Origin: Cyanobacteria bacterium UBA8156
GTDB taxonomy: Bacteria; Cyanobacteriota; Cyanobacteriia; Pseudanabaenales; Pseudanabaenaceae
DNA length: 6,261 bases
Reading direction: 5' to 3'
Assembly: GCA_003456125.1 (NCBI GenBank)
Contig: DMPD01000315.1
Coordinates: 1 to 6,261, forward strand
This document shows, piece after piece, positions 1-5,488 of this stretch. The translations under genes were made by a program, and so were the position numbers. Position 1 is the stretch's first letter; every line of letters starts with the position of its first letter. The notes beneath the pieces are model-generated. The model was given only the letters and a program-made list of their open reading frames with translations. It was not told the origin of the DNA and made no database searches.

Positions 1-1104
1 ACCCTGGGCAACCGTCTAGCCGAAGAATTTATTCCGGTCAATGGCCATAACCAGCAGGAGGTCGCTGCCGTAGCCCTTGCGGCCAGCGTCTTTGACAGCA
101 CCCCCGAGGGCAAATCCATCGTGCGCCTAGCCGAAAAGCTGGGGGCTACCACAACCTTCGACAAAGCCAATGCCGAAGGTGTGGAATTTTCGGCCCGCAC
201 CCGCATGAGCGGCACCAACCTGCCCAATGGGGACGAAGTGCGCAAGGGGTCTGTAGATGCCATTCGTGGGTTTGTGCGTTCTCGAGGTGGGCAGGCCCCA
301 ACCGAACTGGATCAAGCCTTTGAGCAAGTTTCACGCCTGGGCGGTACCCCCCTCGCCATCTGCCAAAACAGCGATATCTATGGCGTGGTGTACCTGAAAG
401 ACATCATCAAGCCCGGCATCCGGGAACGTTTCAACCAACTGCGCCGCATGGGCGTTCGCACCGTCATGCTGACCGGCGACAACCGCATCACCGCCTCCGT
501 CATTGCCGCAGAAGCCGGGGTTGATGACTTTATTGCCGAGGCTACCCCCGAGGACAAAATTCAGGTCATCCAAACGGAGCAAGCCCAGGGCAAGCTGGTG
601 GCCATGACCGGCGACGGGACCAACGATGCCCCTGCCCTGGCCCAAGCCAACGTGGGCGTGGCGATGAACTCCGGTACCCAAGCCGCCAAAGAAGCCGGCA
701 ATATGGTTGACCTCGACTCAGACCCCACCAAACTGATCGATTTGATCTCTATTGGCAAGCAGTTGCTGATCACCCGCGGCGCCCTCACCACCTTTTCTCT
801 GGCGAACGATATCGCCAAATACTTTGCTATTATTCCAGCCATGTTCGCCAACGCTGGCATCGGTGCTCTCAACGTGATGGGACTCCATAGTCCCCGCACC
901 GCCGTCCTCTCGGCACTGATTTACAATGCCCTGATCATCCCCGCCCTCATTCCCTTGGCGCTGAAGGGCATTGAGTTTCGCCCACTGACGGCCAACCAGT
1001 TACTCCAACGTAACATTTTGATCTACGGACTGGGCGGCATTGTCGCGCCGTTTGTGGTCATTAAGGCGATCGATGTAGGGGTGTCGGCAGCTACGAATTT
1101 TTAG
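1..1104 (+). CDS. kdpB: Potassium-transporting P-type ATPase, catalytic subunit KdpB (5'-truncated by window)
   Basis: KdpB hydrolyses ATP to energise K+ import through KdpA in the membrane KdpFABC complex. The reading frame is open from base 1 and starts TLGNR, the residues that normally follow the DKTGT phosphorylation motif, so the catalytic Asp lies just outside the window. The 367 visible residues match the length expected after that Asp in E. coli KdpB (682 residues). Visible marks are the nucleotide-domain Phe (187-189) in a [12 protein letters not shown] stretch, the KGSVDAI Lys (244-246), the TGDN motif (from 472), the hinge motif [10 protein letters not shown] (from 607), and transmembrane helix 5 with [11 protein letters not shown]. 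That helix keeps the Asp (808-810) and Lys (817-819) equivalent to E. coli D583 and K586, which link ATP hydrolysis to transport. Three hydrophobic segments close the protein. No damage is seen, and kdpF, kdpC and kdpD follow on the same strand. Confidence 0.97.
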   Translation, partial: TLGNRLAEEFIPVNGHNQQEVAAVALAASVFDSTPEGKSIVRLAEKLGATTTFDKANAEGVEFSARTRMSGTNLPNGDEVRKGSVDAIRGFVRSRGGQAPTELDQAFEQVSRLGGTPLAICQNSDIYGVVYLKDIIKPGIRERFNQLRRMGVRTVMLTGDNRITASVIAAEAGVDDFIAEATPEDKIQVIQTEQAQGKLVAMTGDGTNDAPALAQANVGVAMNSGTQAAKEAGNMVDLDSDPTKLIDLISIGKQLLITRGALTTFSLANDIAKYFAIIPAMFANAGIGALNVMGLHSPRTAVLSALIYNALIIPALIPLALKGIEFRPLTANQLLQRNILIYGLGGIVAPFVVIKAIDVGVSAATNF

Positions 1105-1152
1105 GTGTTGGCACGTTGGCTCTCAATCATCTATCACAAAGCTGTTCTTCCT

Positions 1153-1344
1153 ATGAAACTTACTTTCCCAAGAATTTTGCTGCTGGGTTTGTTGCTCAAC
1201 GCGGCGATCGCACCGGCTCTGCACGCCGTAACCGGCTCCGATATGCCCCGAGGTACGGTCTACGCGATTGGCCTGCTGGGCGTTATTGTGGTTGGCCTCG
1301 CCGTCTACCTGGTCGTCGCGATCGTCCAACCCGAAAAGTTCTAG
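1153..1344 (+). CDS. kdpF: Small Kdp membrane subunit, KdpF-like (position of cyanobacterial kdpG)
   Basis: A 63-residue membrane protein between kdpB and kdpC. Residues 34-57 form one strong hydrophobic helix and the chain ends YLVVAIVQPEKF. This resembles the end of KdpF, the single-helix peptide that stabilises the KdpABC complex in E. coli. Unlike the 29-residue E. coli KdpF it has an extra N-terminal hydrophobic stretch (residues 5-25, ending APALHA) that reads as either a signal peptide or a second helix. In Anabaena the gene at this place in the operon has been called kdpG. The ATG at 1153 is chosen because the peptide then begins MKLTFPR, a normal positively charged signal start. No Shine-Dalgarno is visible. 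GTG 1105 or TTG 1108, directly after the kdpB stop, would add 16 or 15 residues in the same frame. The family assignment rests on position and the C-terminal helix. Confidence 0.72.
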   Translation: MKLTFPRILLLGLLLNAAIAPALHAVTGSDMPRGTVYAIGLLGVIVVGLAVYLVVAIVQPEKF

Positions 1345-1418
1345 GACTTGATAGCCAAAAGGCACGCATCTTTGAAGCTTTCAACTTTACCCCTTGCAAA
1401 ACCCTACCCTAACCTCCC

Positions 1419-1985
1419 ATGCAAGACCTCATCATCAGCCTTCGCAGCATCGCTATTCTTTGGATTTTGACAGCGTTTCTTTACCCACTCCTGATTTTTC
1501 TGATCGGTCAGACGGCTTTTCCCTACCAAGCCAACGGCAGTCTATTGAGAAATGCTCAGGGTAAAGTGGTCGGTTCAGCGTTGATTGGTCAGACGTTCAA
1601 AGCGGACAAGTATTTTTGGAGTCGTCCTAGCGGCATTGCCTACAGCGAAGGGGACGATGCGGCTCCCACGGGTCTATCTGGCGCCAGCAACCTCGCCCCC
1701 GACAACCCCGAACTGCTAAAGCGCATTCAAGCGGAAACACAGGGCCTCCGCGACCAAGACCTCGAACCTATCGCCGACCTGCTCTACTCCTCTGGGTCTG
1801 GTCTGGATCCCCACATTTCTCCTGCTGCCGCCGAAGCGCAGGTAGAGCGTGTAGCCCGGGCCCGTGGCCTGTCGGTAGACGAGGTGCGGGCGCGAATCTC
1901 CCAAAATACCGATGGTCGCTTCCTGGGTATTTTCGGCGAGCCCGGCGTCAAGGTTCTGTCGCTGAATTTGGCTTTAGATAGCTAA
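1419..1985 (+). CDS. kdpC: Potassium-transporting ATPase subunit KdpC
   Basis: KdpC is the single-pass accessory subunit of the KdpFABC K+ pump, thought to stabilise the complex and raise ATP affinity. The 188-residue product is close to the 190 of E. coli KdpC. It has one N-terminal transmembrane helix (about residues 8-31) and then a periplasmic domain carrying family motifs: GSALIGQTF, the YFWSRPSG segment, GASNLAP, and the late GSGLDPHISP segment followed by an Ala/Arg-rich helix and a DGRFLGIFGEPGV end. The ATG at 1419 is the only start that leaves the N-terminal helix intact. It is preceded by pyrimidine-rich sequence without a Shine-Dalgarno, as for the other kdp genes here. It lies 74 bp after kdpF and 56 bp before kdpD, consistent with one transcript. 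Confidence 0.96.
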   Translation: MQDLIISLRSIAILWILTAFLYPLLIFLIGQTAFPYQANGSLLRNAQGKVVGSALIGQTFKADKYFWSRPSGIAYSEGDDAAPTGLSGASNLAPDNPELLKRIQAETQGLRDQDLEPIADLLYSSGSGLDPHISPAAAEAQVERVARARGLSVDEVRARISQNTDGRFLGIFGEPGVKVLSLNLALDS

Positions 1986-2041
1986 CGGGTCATGCCGCTC
2001 CCTATCCCTGCCTGCCCACTTTCCCCCATCCAAATCTTGTC

Positions 2042-3133
2042 ATGTACCACTTCGCCCAGTCTCCCGCCTTTTCCCGCCGTGGCAAGCACAAAGTTTTCCT
2101 TGGCATGGCTCCTGGCGTAGGCAAAACCTATCGGATGCTCGAAGAAGGTCAACAGCTCAAGCAAGAAGGGCTGGATGTGGTGATTGGACTGTTGGAAACC
2201 CACGGCCGCGCCGAAACCGCTGAAAAAGCCGTTGGGCTGACCCAAGTTCCCCTAAAGTCCATTTTTTGGCAGGGACGGAACTTGATGGAAATGGATACCC
2301 AAGGCATTATTGACCGCTGCCCGCAACTGGTGCTCGTGGATGAACTGGCCCATACCAACGTTCCTGGTTCAGACCGAGAAAAGCGTTACCAAGATGTTGA
2401 GGCGATTTTAGAGGCAGGCATCGATGTTTTTTCTACCCTTAATATTCAACACCTAGAAAGCTTGAACGATCTAGTGCACAAAATATCTGGCGTGGTGGTA
2501 CGGGAACGGGTGCCCGATCGCCTCTTGGATGAAGCCGATGAGTTGGTGCTGATCGATGTCACCCCTGAAACCCTCCAAGAACGCCTGCAGGAGGGCAAAA
2601 TCTACGCCCCGGCCAACATTGACCGAGCGCTGCAAAATTTCTTTCAACGGCGCAATTTGGTGGCTCTGCGAGAACTGGCCCTGCGGGAGGTTGCAGACAA
2701 CATCGAAGAAAACGATCGCGAGAATCCTGCCAAAAATCACTGCAACATTCAAGAACGGATTTTGGTCTGTGTTTCTACCAATCCCAGTTCGCTCCAACTG
2801 TTGCGACGGGGGGCACGAATTTCTAGCCAAATGAACGGCCGTTTCTACGCCCTATTTGTCTCCCATCCCCATCAATTTTTGTCTCGGACAGAAGCCCTTC
2901 ACATCGAAACCTGCAAACAACTCTGCGAGGAATTTGAAGGCGAATTTTTGCGGGTAGAATCTGAGAATGTGGTCAAAGCGATCGCGAGTACGGCGGCGGC
3001 AAAACGCATCACTCAAATTGTTTTGGGCGAAACCCAGCGATCGTGGTGGCAGCTACTGACCCGAGGTTCAATTGTGCAGCGGCTGATGCGCTCCCTTCCC
3101 AGCATCGATCTGCACATCATTGCCACCAAGTAG
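2042..3133 (+). CDS. kdpD: Truncated cyanobacterial KdpD: KdpD N-terminal domain plus USP domain, no kinase
   Basis: A 363-residue protein matching only the cytoplasmic N-terminal part of KdpD (894 residues in E. coli). Residues 17-225 form the KdpD sensor domain, with a Walker A motif GMAPGVGKT (21-29), a Walker B segment LVLVDELAHTN (96-106, Asp100/Glu101), and a conserved PANIDRALQNFF region near 190-201. Residues 237-363 form a universal-stress-protein-like domain starting RILVCVS and ending DLHIIATK. The four transmembrane helices, the GAF domain and the histidine kinase domain of full KdpD are absent, and no kdpE follows; the next gene is convergent. Short KdpD proteins of this kind are known in cyanobacteria such as Anabaena, where the N-terminal domain works when fused to the E. 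coli kinase part. It is therefore probably an intact regulatory protein acting with an unlinked kinase or by another route. The start lacks a Shine-Dalgarno. Confidence 0.95.
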   Translation: MYHFAQSPAFSRRGKHKVFLGMAPGVGKTYRMLEEGQQLKQEGLDVVIGLLETHGRAETAEKAVGLTQVPLKSIFWQGRNLMEMDTQGIIDRCPQLVLVDELAHTNVPGSDREKRYQDVEAILEAGIDVFSTLNIQHLESLNDLVHKISGVVVRERVPDRLLDEADELVLIDVTPETLQERLQEGKIYAPANIDRALQNFFQRRNLVALRELALREVADNIEENDRENPAKNHCNIQERILVCVSTNPSSLQLLRRGARISSQMNGRFYALFVSHPHQFLSRTEALHIETCKQLCEEFEGEFLRVESENVVKAIASTAAAKRITQIVLGETQRSWWQLLTRGSIVQRLMRSLPSIDLHIIATK

Positions 3134-3140
3134 TGGCGAT

Positions 3141-3719
3141 TTAGCGCACTTGACTGCGGGCGGCATCGGAAATCACCGGCAGGTTGGGCCACCCCCCCCG
3201 CAAATTCTCGAAGATGGAATAGGCTACCGCGGCCGTCGTCCCCAAAAACAAACTGCTGAACACCAACTGGGTCACAAACCCAAACACGCCACCGATGCCG
3301 CCCAAGGTCAATCCGAAAATTTCCAGCAGCGCCGTCACCAAAAAAATGGCGATGTCCAATACCAACGCCTGGGCCGCATTGAACCGCAAAATATCCGGCA
3401 AGCGGTAATTGCGCACCAACCCGGCATAGGTGGCCACCCACGCCACCAACCCAATGGAAATAAAATCAATGATGGACACCCGAAAAATGGCATCGGCAAA
3501 GGCAAAGGGATAAAACAAGTATTCCAGGTAGGGCACCTGCCCCAGCACCAAGGAAGGAACCGTAACAAACTGACCGGCGGCCCCGCTGCCCTGCAACGCC
3601 GTCAGCGCCAGACCGGTGCGGGATACCCCCGCATAAATCAAACCGCCGTAGACCGTCGCCGACGCCAGGGGAAAGACATACACCAAGCAGGCCAAAGCCC
3701 GCGCCAACCAAGGTTGCAT
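3141..3719 (-). CDS. Tic20 family protein (four-helix membrane protein)
   Basis: A 192-residue integral membrane protein related to Tic20, the protein-conducting component of the chloroplast inner envelope import machinery. Cyanobacterial homologues are its presumed ancestors and their own function is not settled. Predicted helices are near residues 7-30, 82-103, 115-136 and 146-171. Family marks are the RFNAAQALVLDIAIF segment (112-126) and the C-terminal GGWPNLPVISDAARSQV segment (175-191), which closely resembles the Tic20 C-terminus. It starts 4 bp after the stop of the methyltransferase gene with no Shine-Dalgarno of its own, so translation is probably coupled to it. Its stop lies 7 bp from the kdpD stop on the other strand. 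A run of eight G on its coding strand (3192-3199) falls at about residues 174-176 without breaking the frame. Confidence 0.9.
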   Translation of the reverse strand: MQPWLARALACLVYVFPLASATVYGGLIYAGVSRTGLALTALQGSGAAGQFVTVPSLVLGQVPYLEYLFYPFAFADAIFRVSIIDFISIGLVAWVATYAGLVRNYRLPDILRFNAAQALVLDIAIFLVTALLEIFGLTLGGIGGVFGFVTQLVFSSLFLGTTAAVAYSIFENLRGGWPNLPVISDAARSQVR

Positions 3720-3723
3720 AGAT

Positions 3724-4671
3724 TTAAGAAGAGGGTTTGCGGGCTACCACCGTCCGGTGCCGGGGACTGATGGCATCGATGGTAACGTTTTCAAATCCGA
3801 CCGCGGTCAATTCTGCCGCCAAATCCAACGCGAAGTATTGATCCAAGTAAGGCTCCGTACTCTTGAGCAGCGTCAAAATGTAGGGCGGCATTTTGGCATA
3901 CACCGCCGACTGGGGATTCATGTCCATCAGGGCAAAATGCCCGCCGGGTTGCAGCAGGCGATGGGCCTCGCGCAAAATTTCTCGGGCCGCCGTAGCCGGC
4001 AATTCATGAAATACCAACGAGAAAGAAACCAGGTCAAAACCCTCGTCGGGCAACCCCGTGGCTTCCGCCAACCCGTGCACCCAGGCGATCGCCCGCCGTT
4101 GGGATTCGGCAGCCGTTTGCGATCGCCGGTGGGCCATGGCCAAAAAGTACGGCGACAAATCCAGCCCGGTGAGGTGGGCGGCGGGGAACACATCCTGCAA
4201 CGCAAAGGTGCTCATGCCCACGCTGCACCCCCCATCCAAAATCCGTTGGGGAACCTGGGGCAACCGGGTCTGCAACGCCTGGTGATAACTCCGCCGCAAG
4301 CGGGCATCGCCATCGGGCCCCCCCTCCGCAAAAATCCGGGAATGCACCGCGAGGGCCGCCACCTCCACCTCGATCGCCGGCTCCCACCCCAAATTGCCCT
4401 CGGCATAGGCATGGAAGGAAGTCGTGTAGTAGTCGGGATACACCACCGCCGGGCTTTCCACCATCGCGAGATCGGGTTCCAAATCCTGCGATCGCCACTC
4501 AGCCACAATCTGCCGCCAAGGGACTCCCATGCCTTCGGCGCGATCGATCATCATTTGCCGCGCCTGCCGCTTCGCCCACGCAAACAACGGCGGCATCCCC
4601 AAAATCACTGTCACCAACCGCGAGGTAAACCCAATCGCTGCCATAGACCTTTCGTAGATTGCTTGCTCCAT
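3724..4671 (-). CDS. Class I SAM-dependent methyltransferase, substrate unknown
   Basis: A 315-residue protein with a Rossmann-type methyltransferase domain in its second half. Motif I is RILDGGCSVGMSTFAL (143-158), a GCSVG variant of the usual GxGxG loop. The acidic residue that binds the SAM ribose is in LTGLDLSPYFLAMA (167-180, Asp171). The motif IV region is FDLVSFSLVFHELP (212-225), followed by HRLLQPGGHFALMDMNP (237-253). Residues 1-140 are a separate N-terminal region with YYTTSFHAYAEGNLGWEPA (81-99), which I associate with a cyanobacterial/plastid methyltransferase subgroup. The ATG at 4671 is preferred because the protein then begins MEQAIYERSMAAIGF. Upstream in-frame codons run back through the divergent intergenic region into the zinc-ribbon gene and have no conserved look. 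AAGGAG lies 14 nt upstream, rather far. It forms an operon with the Tic20 gene. The substrate cannot be deduced. Confidence 0.9.
   Translation of the reverse strand: MEQAIYERSMAAIGFTSRLVTVILGMPPLFAWAKRQARQMMIDRAEGMGVPWRQIVAEWRSQDLEPDLAMVESPAVVYPDYYTTSFHAYAEGNLGWEPAIEVEVAALAVHSRIFAEGGPDGDARLRRSYHQALQTRLPQVPQRILDGGCSVGMSTFALQDVFPAAHLTGLDLSPYFLAMAHRRSQTAAESQRRAIAWVHGLAEATGLPDEGFDLVSFSLVFHELPATAAREILREAHRLLQPGGHFALMDMNPQSAVYAKMPPYILTLLKSTEPYLDQYFALDLAAELTAVGFENVTIDAISPRHRTVVARKPSS
4085..4126. repeat. HIP1 octamers (GCGATCGC), two of at least seven in the window
   Basis: The palindrome GCGATCGC occurs at 4085-4092 and 4119-4126. Further copies are at 1204-1211, 2978-2985, 4488-4495, 5931-5938 and 5972-5979. 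This octamer is over-represented in many cyanobacterial genomes and is the main compositional clue to the source. Copies occur in all three gene blocks, so none of them looks recently imported on this measure. Confidence 0.9.
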
Positions 4672-4728
4672 TCTACCGAACCGGTCTCCTTTGACGATCG
4701 CCCCGTTCGCGTCCACCGTAGATTTTCC

Positions 4729-4759
4729 TGGATATTTTTTGCTTAAAAAAGGGAAACAA
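4729..4759 (-). promoter_or_regulatory. Possible promoter for the methyltransferase-Tic20 operon (weak)
   Basis: Reading leftwards, TTGTTT (4759-4754) is followed after 19 bases by TATCCA (4734-4729). The spacer is made of a T6 and an A6 tract separated by four bases, which would favour bent DNA. The match is imperfect and the spacing long. This is offered only as the best sigma-70-like site between the gene start at 4671 and the divergent gene. Confidence 0.25.
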
Positions 4760-4762
4760 TAC

Positions 4763-4776
4763 CCTGGACGGCCAGG
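4763..4776. repeat. Short palindrome in the divergent intergenic region
   Basis: CCTGG and CCAGG form a 5-bp inverted repeat around a 4-base centre, between the divergent methyltransferase and zinc-ribbon genes. It could be a regulator site shared by the two promoters. Short dyads like this also arise by chance, so it is recorded with low confidence. Confidence 0.25.
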
Positions 4777-4819
4777 TTTCGTGAAATTTTCCCTCCCGAA
4801 TACACAATCTATGCACAAA

Positions 4820-4828
4820 TGATAGGAT
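4820..4828 (+). promoter_or_regulatory. Extended -10 promoter for the zinc-ribbon gene
   Basis: TGATAGGAT fits an extended -10 element (TGn followed by a TATAAT-like hexamer, here TAGGAT), in an AT-rich stretch 25 bases before the gene start. Transcription would begin near 4835, giving a leader of about 18 nt. There is no good -35 box, which extended -10 promoters can do without. Confidence 0.4.
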
Positions 4829-4852
4829 AAAAACAACTCATGGAGCACGCTT

Positions 4853-5095
4853 ATGCCGGAATTGCTGCCTCCTTGTCCCCGCTGCGGTCGCAACAGCTTG
4901 GTACGTCACGGCAACGACCACATCTGTTGTTTATCCTGTCCTTACCAGCGCGATTTGACGGAATCCCCAACCCAGTCGGTGGAGTTGGGGATATTTTTTT
5001 GGGCATGTCTGTTGTTGTTTGGCATCGGCATCGGTGCCGGTGCCGCCGATTGGACCCCGCCGAACCGTTCGCCAAAGTCCTGTATTTTGCCGTAG
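4853..5095 (+). CDS. Small zinc-ribbon protein with one C-terminal transmembrane helix
   Basis: An 80-residue protein I cannot assign to a named family. Residues 8-29 form a zinc ribbon: Cys8-x2-Cys11 and Cys26-x2-Cys29, separated by a short basic stretch. After a polar linker (about 31-43) comes one hydrophobic helix, LGIFFWACLLLFGIGIGAG (45-63), rich in glycine at its end. The likely arrangement is a cytoplasmic metal-binding head anchored in a membrane; whether it binds nucleic acid or protein cannot be told. The ATG at 4853 is supported by GGAG seven bases upstream and by placing CPRCG close to the N-terminus. An overlapping frame from ATG 4840 lacks these features. A terminator-like hairpin lies within the gene at the linker/helix junction. 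It is divergent from the methyltransferase and upstream of the ribbon-helix-helix gene. Confidence 0.7.
   Translation: MPELLPPCPRCGRNSLVRHGNDHICCLSCPYQRDLTESPTQSVELGIFFWACLLLFGIGIGAGAADWTPPNRSPKSCILP
4963..5000 (+). terminator. Intrinsic-terminator-like hairpin inside the zinc-ribbon gene
   Basis: A perfect 9-bp stem pairs ATCCCCAAC (4963-4971) with GTTGGGGAT (4984-4992). A further CCA/TGG pairing (4972-4974 / 4980-4982) lies inside it across a one-base bulge. One A and then seven T residues (4994-5000) follow. This has the form of a rho-independent terminator on the + strand only. It lies in coding sequence for residues 37-49, so it may be fortuitous, or may limit transcripts that are not being translated. 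Confidence 0.42.
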
Positions 5096-5141
5096 GGGAA
5101 AACCCAACCAAAATCCGTCAATTCATACACAAAAATTGGGG

Positions 5142-5200
5142 AAATTCTGCCTATAATGATAAACGCCGCCAAAATTAGGCTGAGCGGCAAGGCAGAATTT
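5142..5200. repeat. Perfect 11-bp inverted repeat spanning the promoter and leader of the ribbon-helix-helix gene
   Basis: AAATTCTGCCT (5142-5152) is the exact reverse complement of AGGCAGAATTT (5190-5200). The arms are 37 bases apart. Inside lies a second, 5-bp pair, GCCGC (5165-5169) with GCGGC (5184-5188). The left arm runs into the first base of the TATAAT box and the right arm ends directly before the GGAGGAGGTG ribosome binding site. As DNA it could be a two-site operator. In a read-through RNA from the zinc-ribbon gene it could fold into a long stem. A small mobile repeat with terminal inverted repeats is also possible, but no target duplication is visible. Confidence 0.6.
5152..5157 (+). 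promoter_or_regulatory. Consensus -10 box (TATAAT) for the ribbon-helix-helix gene
   Basis: TATAAT matches the sigma-70-type -10 consensus exactly. Seventeen bases upstream there is no recognisable -35, so the promoter may depend on an activator or be weak. Predicted transcription starts near 5164, giving a leader of about 58 nt before the ATG at 5222. The ATG inside this box (5156) is therefore unlikely to be the start codon. Confidence 0.5.
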
Positions 5201-5202
5201 GG

Positions 5203-5210
5203 AGGAGGTG
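5203..5210 (+). promoter_or_regulatory. Perfect Shine-Dalgarno AGGAGGTG before the ribbon-helix-helix gene
   Basis: AGGAGGTG is fully complementary over eight bases to the usual 16S rRNA 3' end, unlike the kdp genes here, which have no recognisable site. It lies 11 bases before ATG 5222, slightly longer than ideal. It decides the start at 5222 and touches the right arm of the inverted repeat. Confidence 0.65.
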
Positions 5211-5221
5211 AATCGGAAATC

Positions 5222-5431
5222 ATGGCTAGGAAGCGCTTGAACCTCGATCTCAGCGAGGAAGCTTACGGCCTGCTGCAACAGTTGGCGGAAGAGTCCGACA
5301 AAAATATGTCGGAAATTTTGCGGACGGGGTTATCGCTGTACGAGGTGGCCCGCAGGGCGCAGAAAGAAGGTCGCAGTTTGGGGGTGGTTTCGGGGAGCAA
5401 GGTGGAGCGGGAAATTCTGTTGCCGCGATAA
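5222..5431 (+). CDS. Ribbon-helix-helix (CopG/Arc-like) DNA-binding protein
   Basis: A 69-residue protein with the layout of a ribbon-helix-helix regulator. A basic N-terminus leads into a beta strand KRLNLDLS (4-11), then helix A (about 12-25), a turn KNMSE, and helix B SEILRTGLSLYEVARRAQ (31-48). It ends with a short Lys/Arg-containing tail KVEREILLP. Such proteins dimerise and insert the paired strands into the DNA major groove. Many are antitoxins or autorepressors. No toxin gene adjoins it: upstream is the zinc-ribbon gene and 57 bp downstream begins a GH57 enzyme. ATG 5222 is chosen because of the Shine-Dalgarno and because the strand then starts at the expected place; an in-frame ATG at 5156 lies inside the -10 box. 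Binding to the inverted repeat just upstream is plausible but inferred. Confidence 0.82.
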   Translation: MARKRLNLDLSEEAYGLLQQLAEESDKNMSEILRTGLSLYEVARRAQKEGRSLGVVSGSKVEREILLPR

Positions 5432-5488
5432 CGCTTAGGCTTCAGTCCGGGATGTAGGCTAGAAGGGTAGGTATCCGGCAAAAGTGCA

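Noticed and set aside
331..899. Two minus-strand frames of 112-116 residues within kdpB
   Set aside because: They lie wholly antisense to well-conserved kdpB motifs and show no domain features.
1372..1384. Small dyad TTGAA/TTCAA between kdpF and kdpC
   Set aside because: A 5-bp AT-rich stem with a 3-base loop and no T-tract is too weak to be called a terminator or operator.
3120..3770. 216-residue open frame on the + strand
   Set aside because: It is antisense to the Tic20 gene, overlaps the end of kdpD, and has a low-complexity Gln/Gly/His/Arg composition. No family is recognisable.
3757..4746. 329-residue open frame on the + strand
   Set aside because: It lies antisense to the methyltransferase, which has clear motifs. 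Its product is rich in Arg, His, Gln and Pro with no domain, as expected of a shadow frame in GC-rich DNA.
4672..4893. N-terminal extension of the methyltransferase to an upstream ATG at 4893
   Set aside because: The added 74 residues cross the divergent promoter region and overlap the zinc-ribbon gene. The natural-looking start is at 4671.
4840..5178. Alternative 112-residue frame overlapping the zinc-ribbon gene
   Set aside because: It lacks the Cys pairs, the membrane helix and a placed ribosome binding site, and it runs into the next promoter.
5156..5221. Earlier in-frame start for the ribbon-helix-helix protein
   Set aside because: That ATG overlaps the TATAAT box, and the added 22 residues cover the inverted repeat and the Shine-Dalgarno. 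The 5222 start fits the fold.
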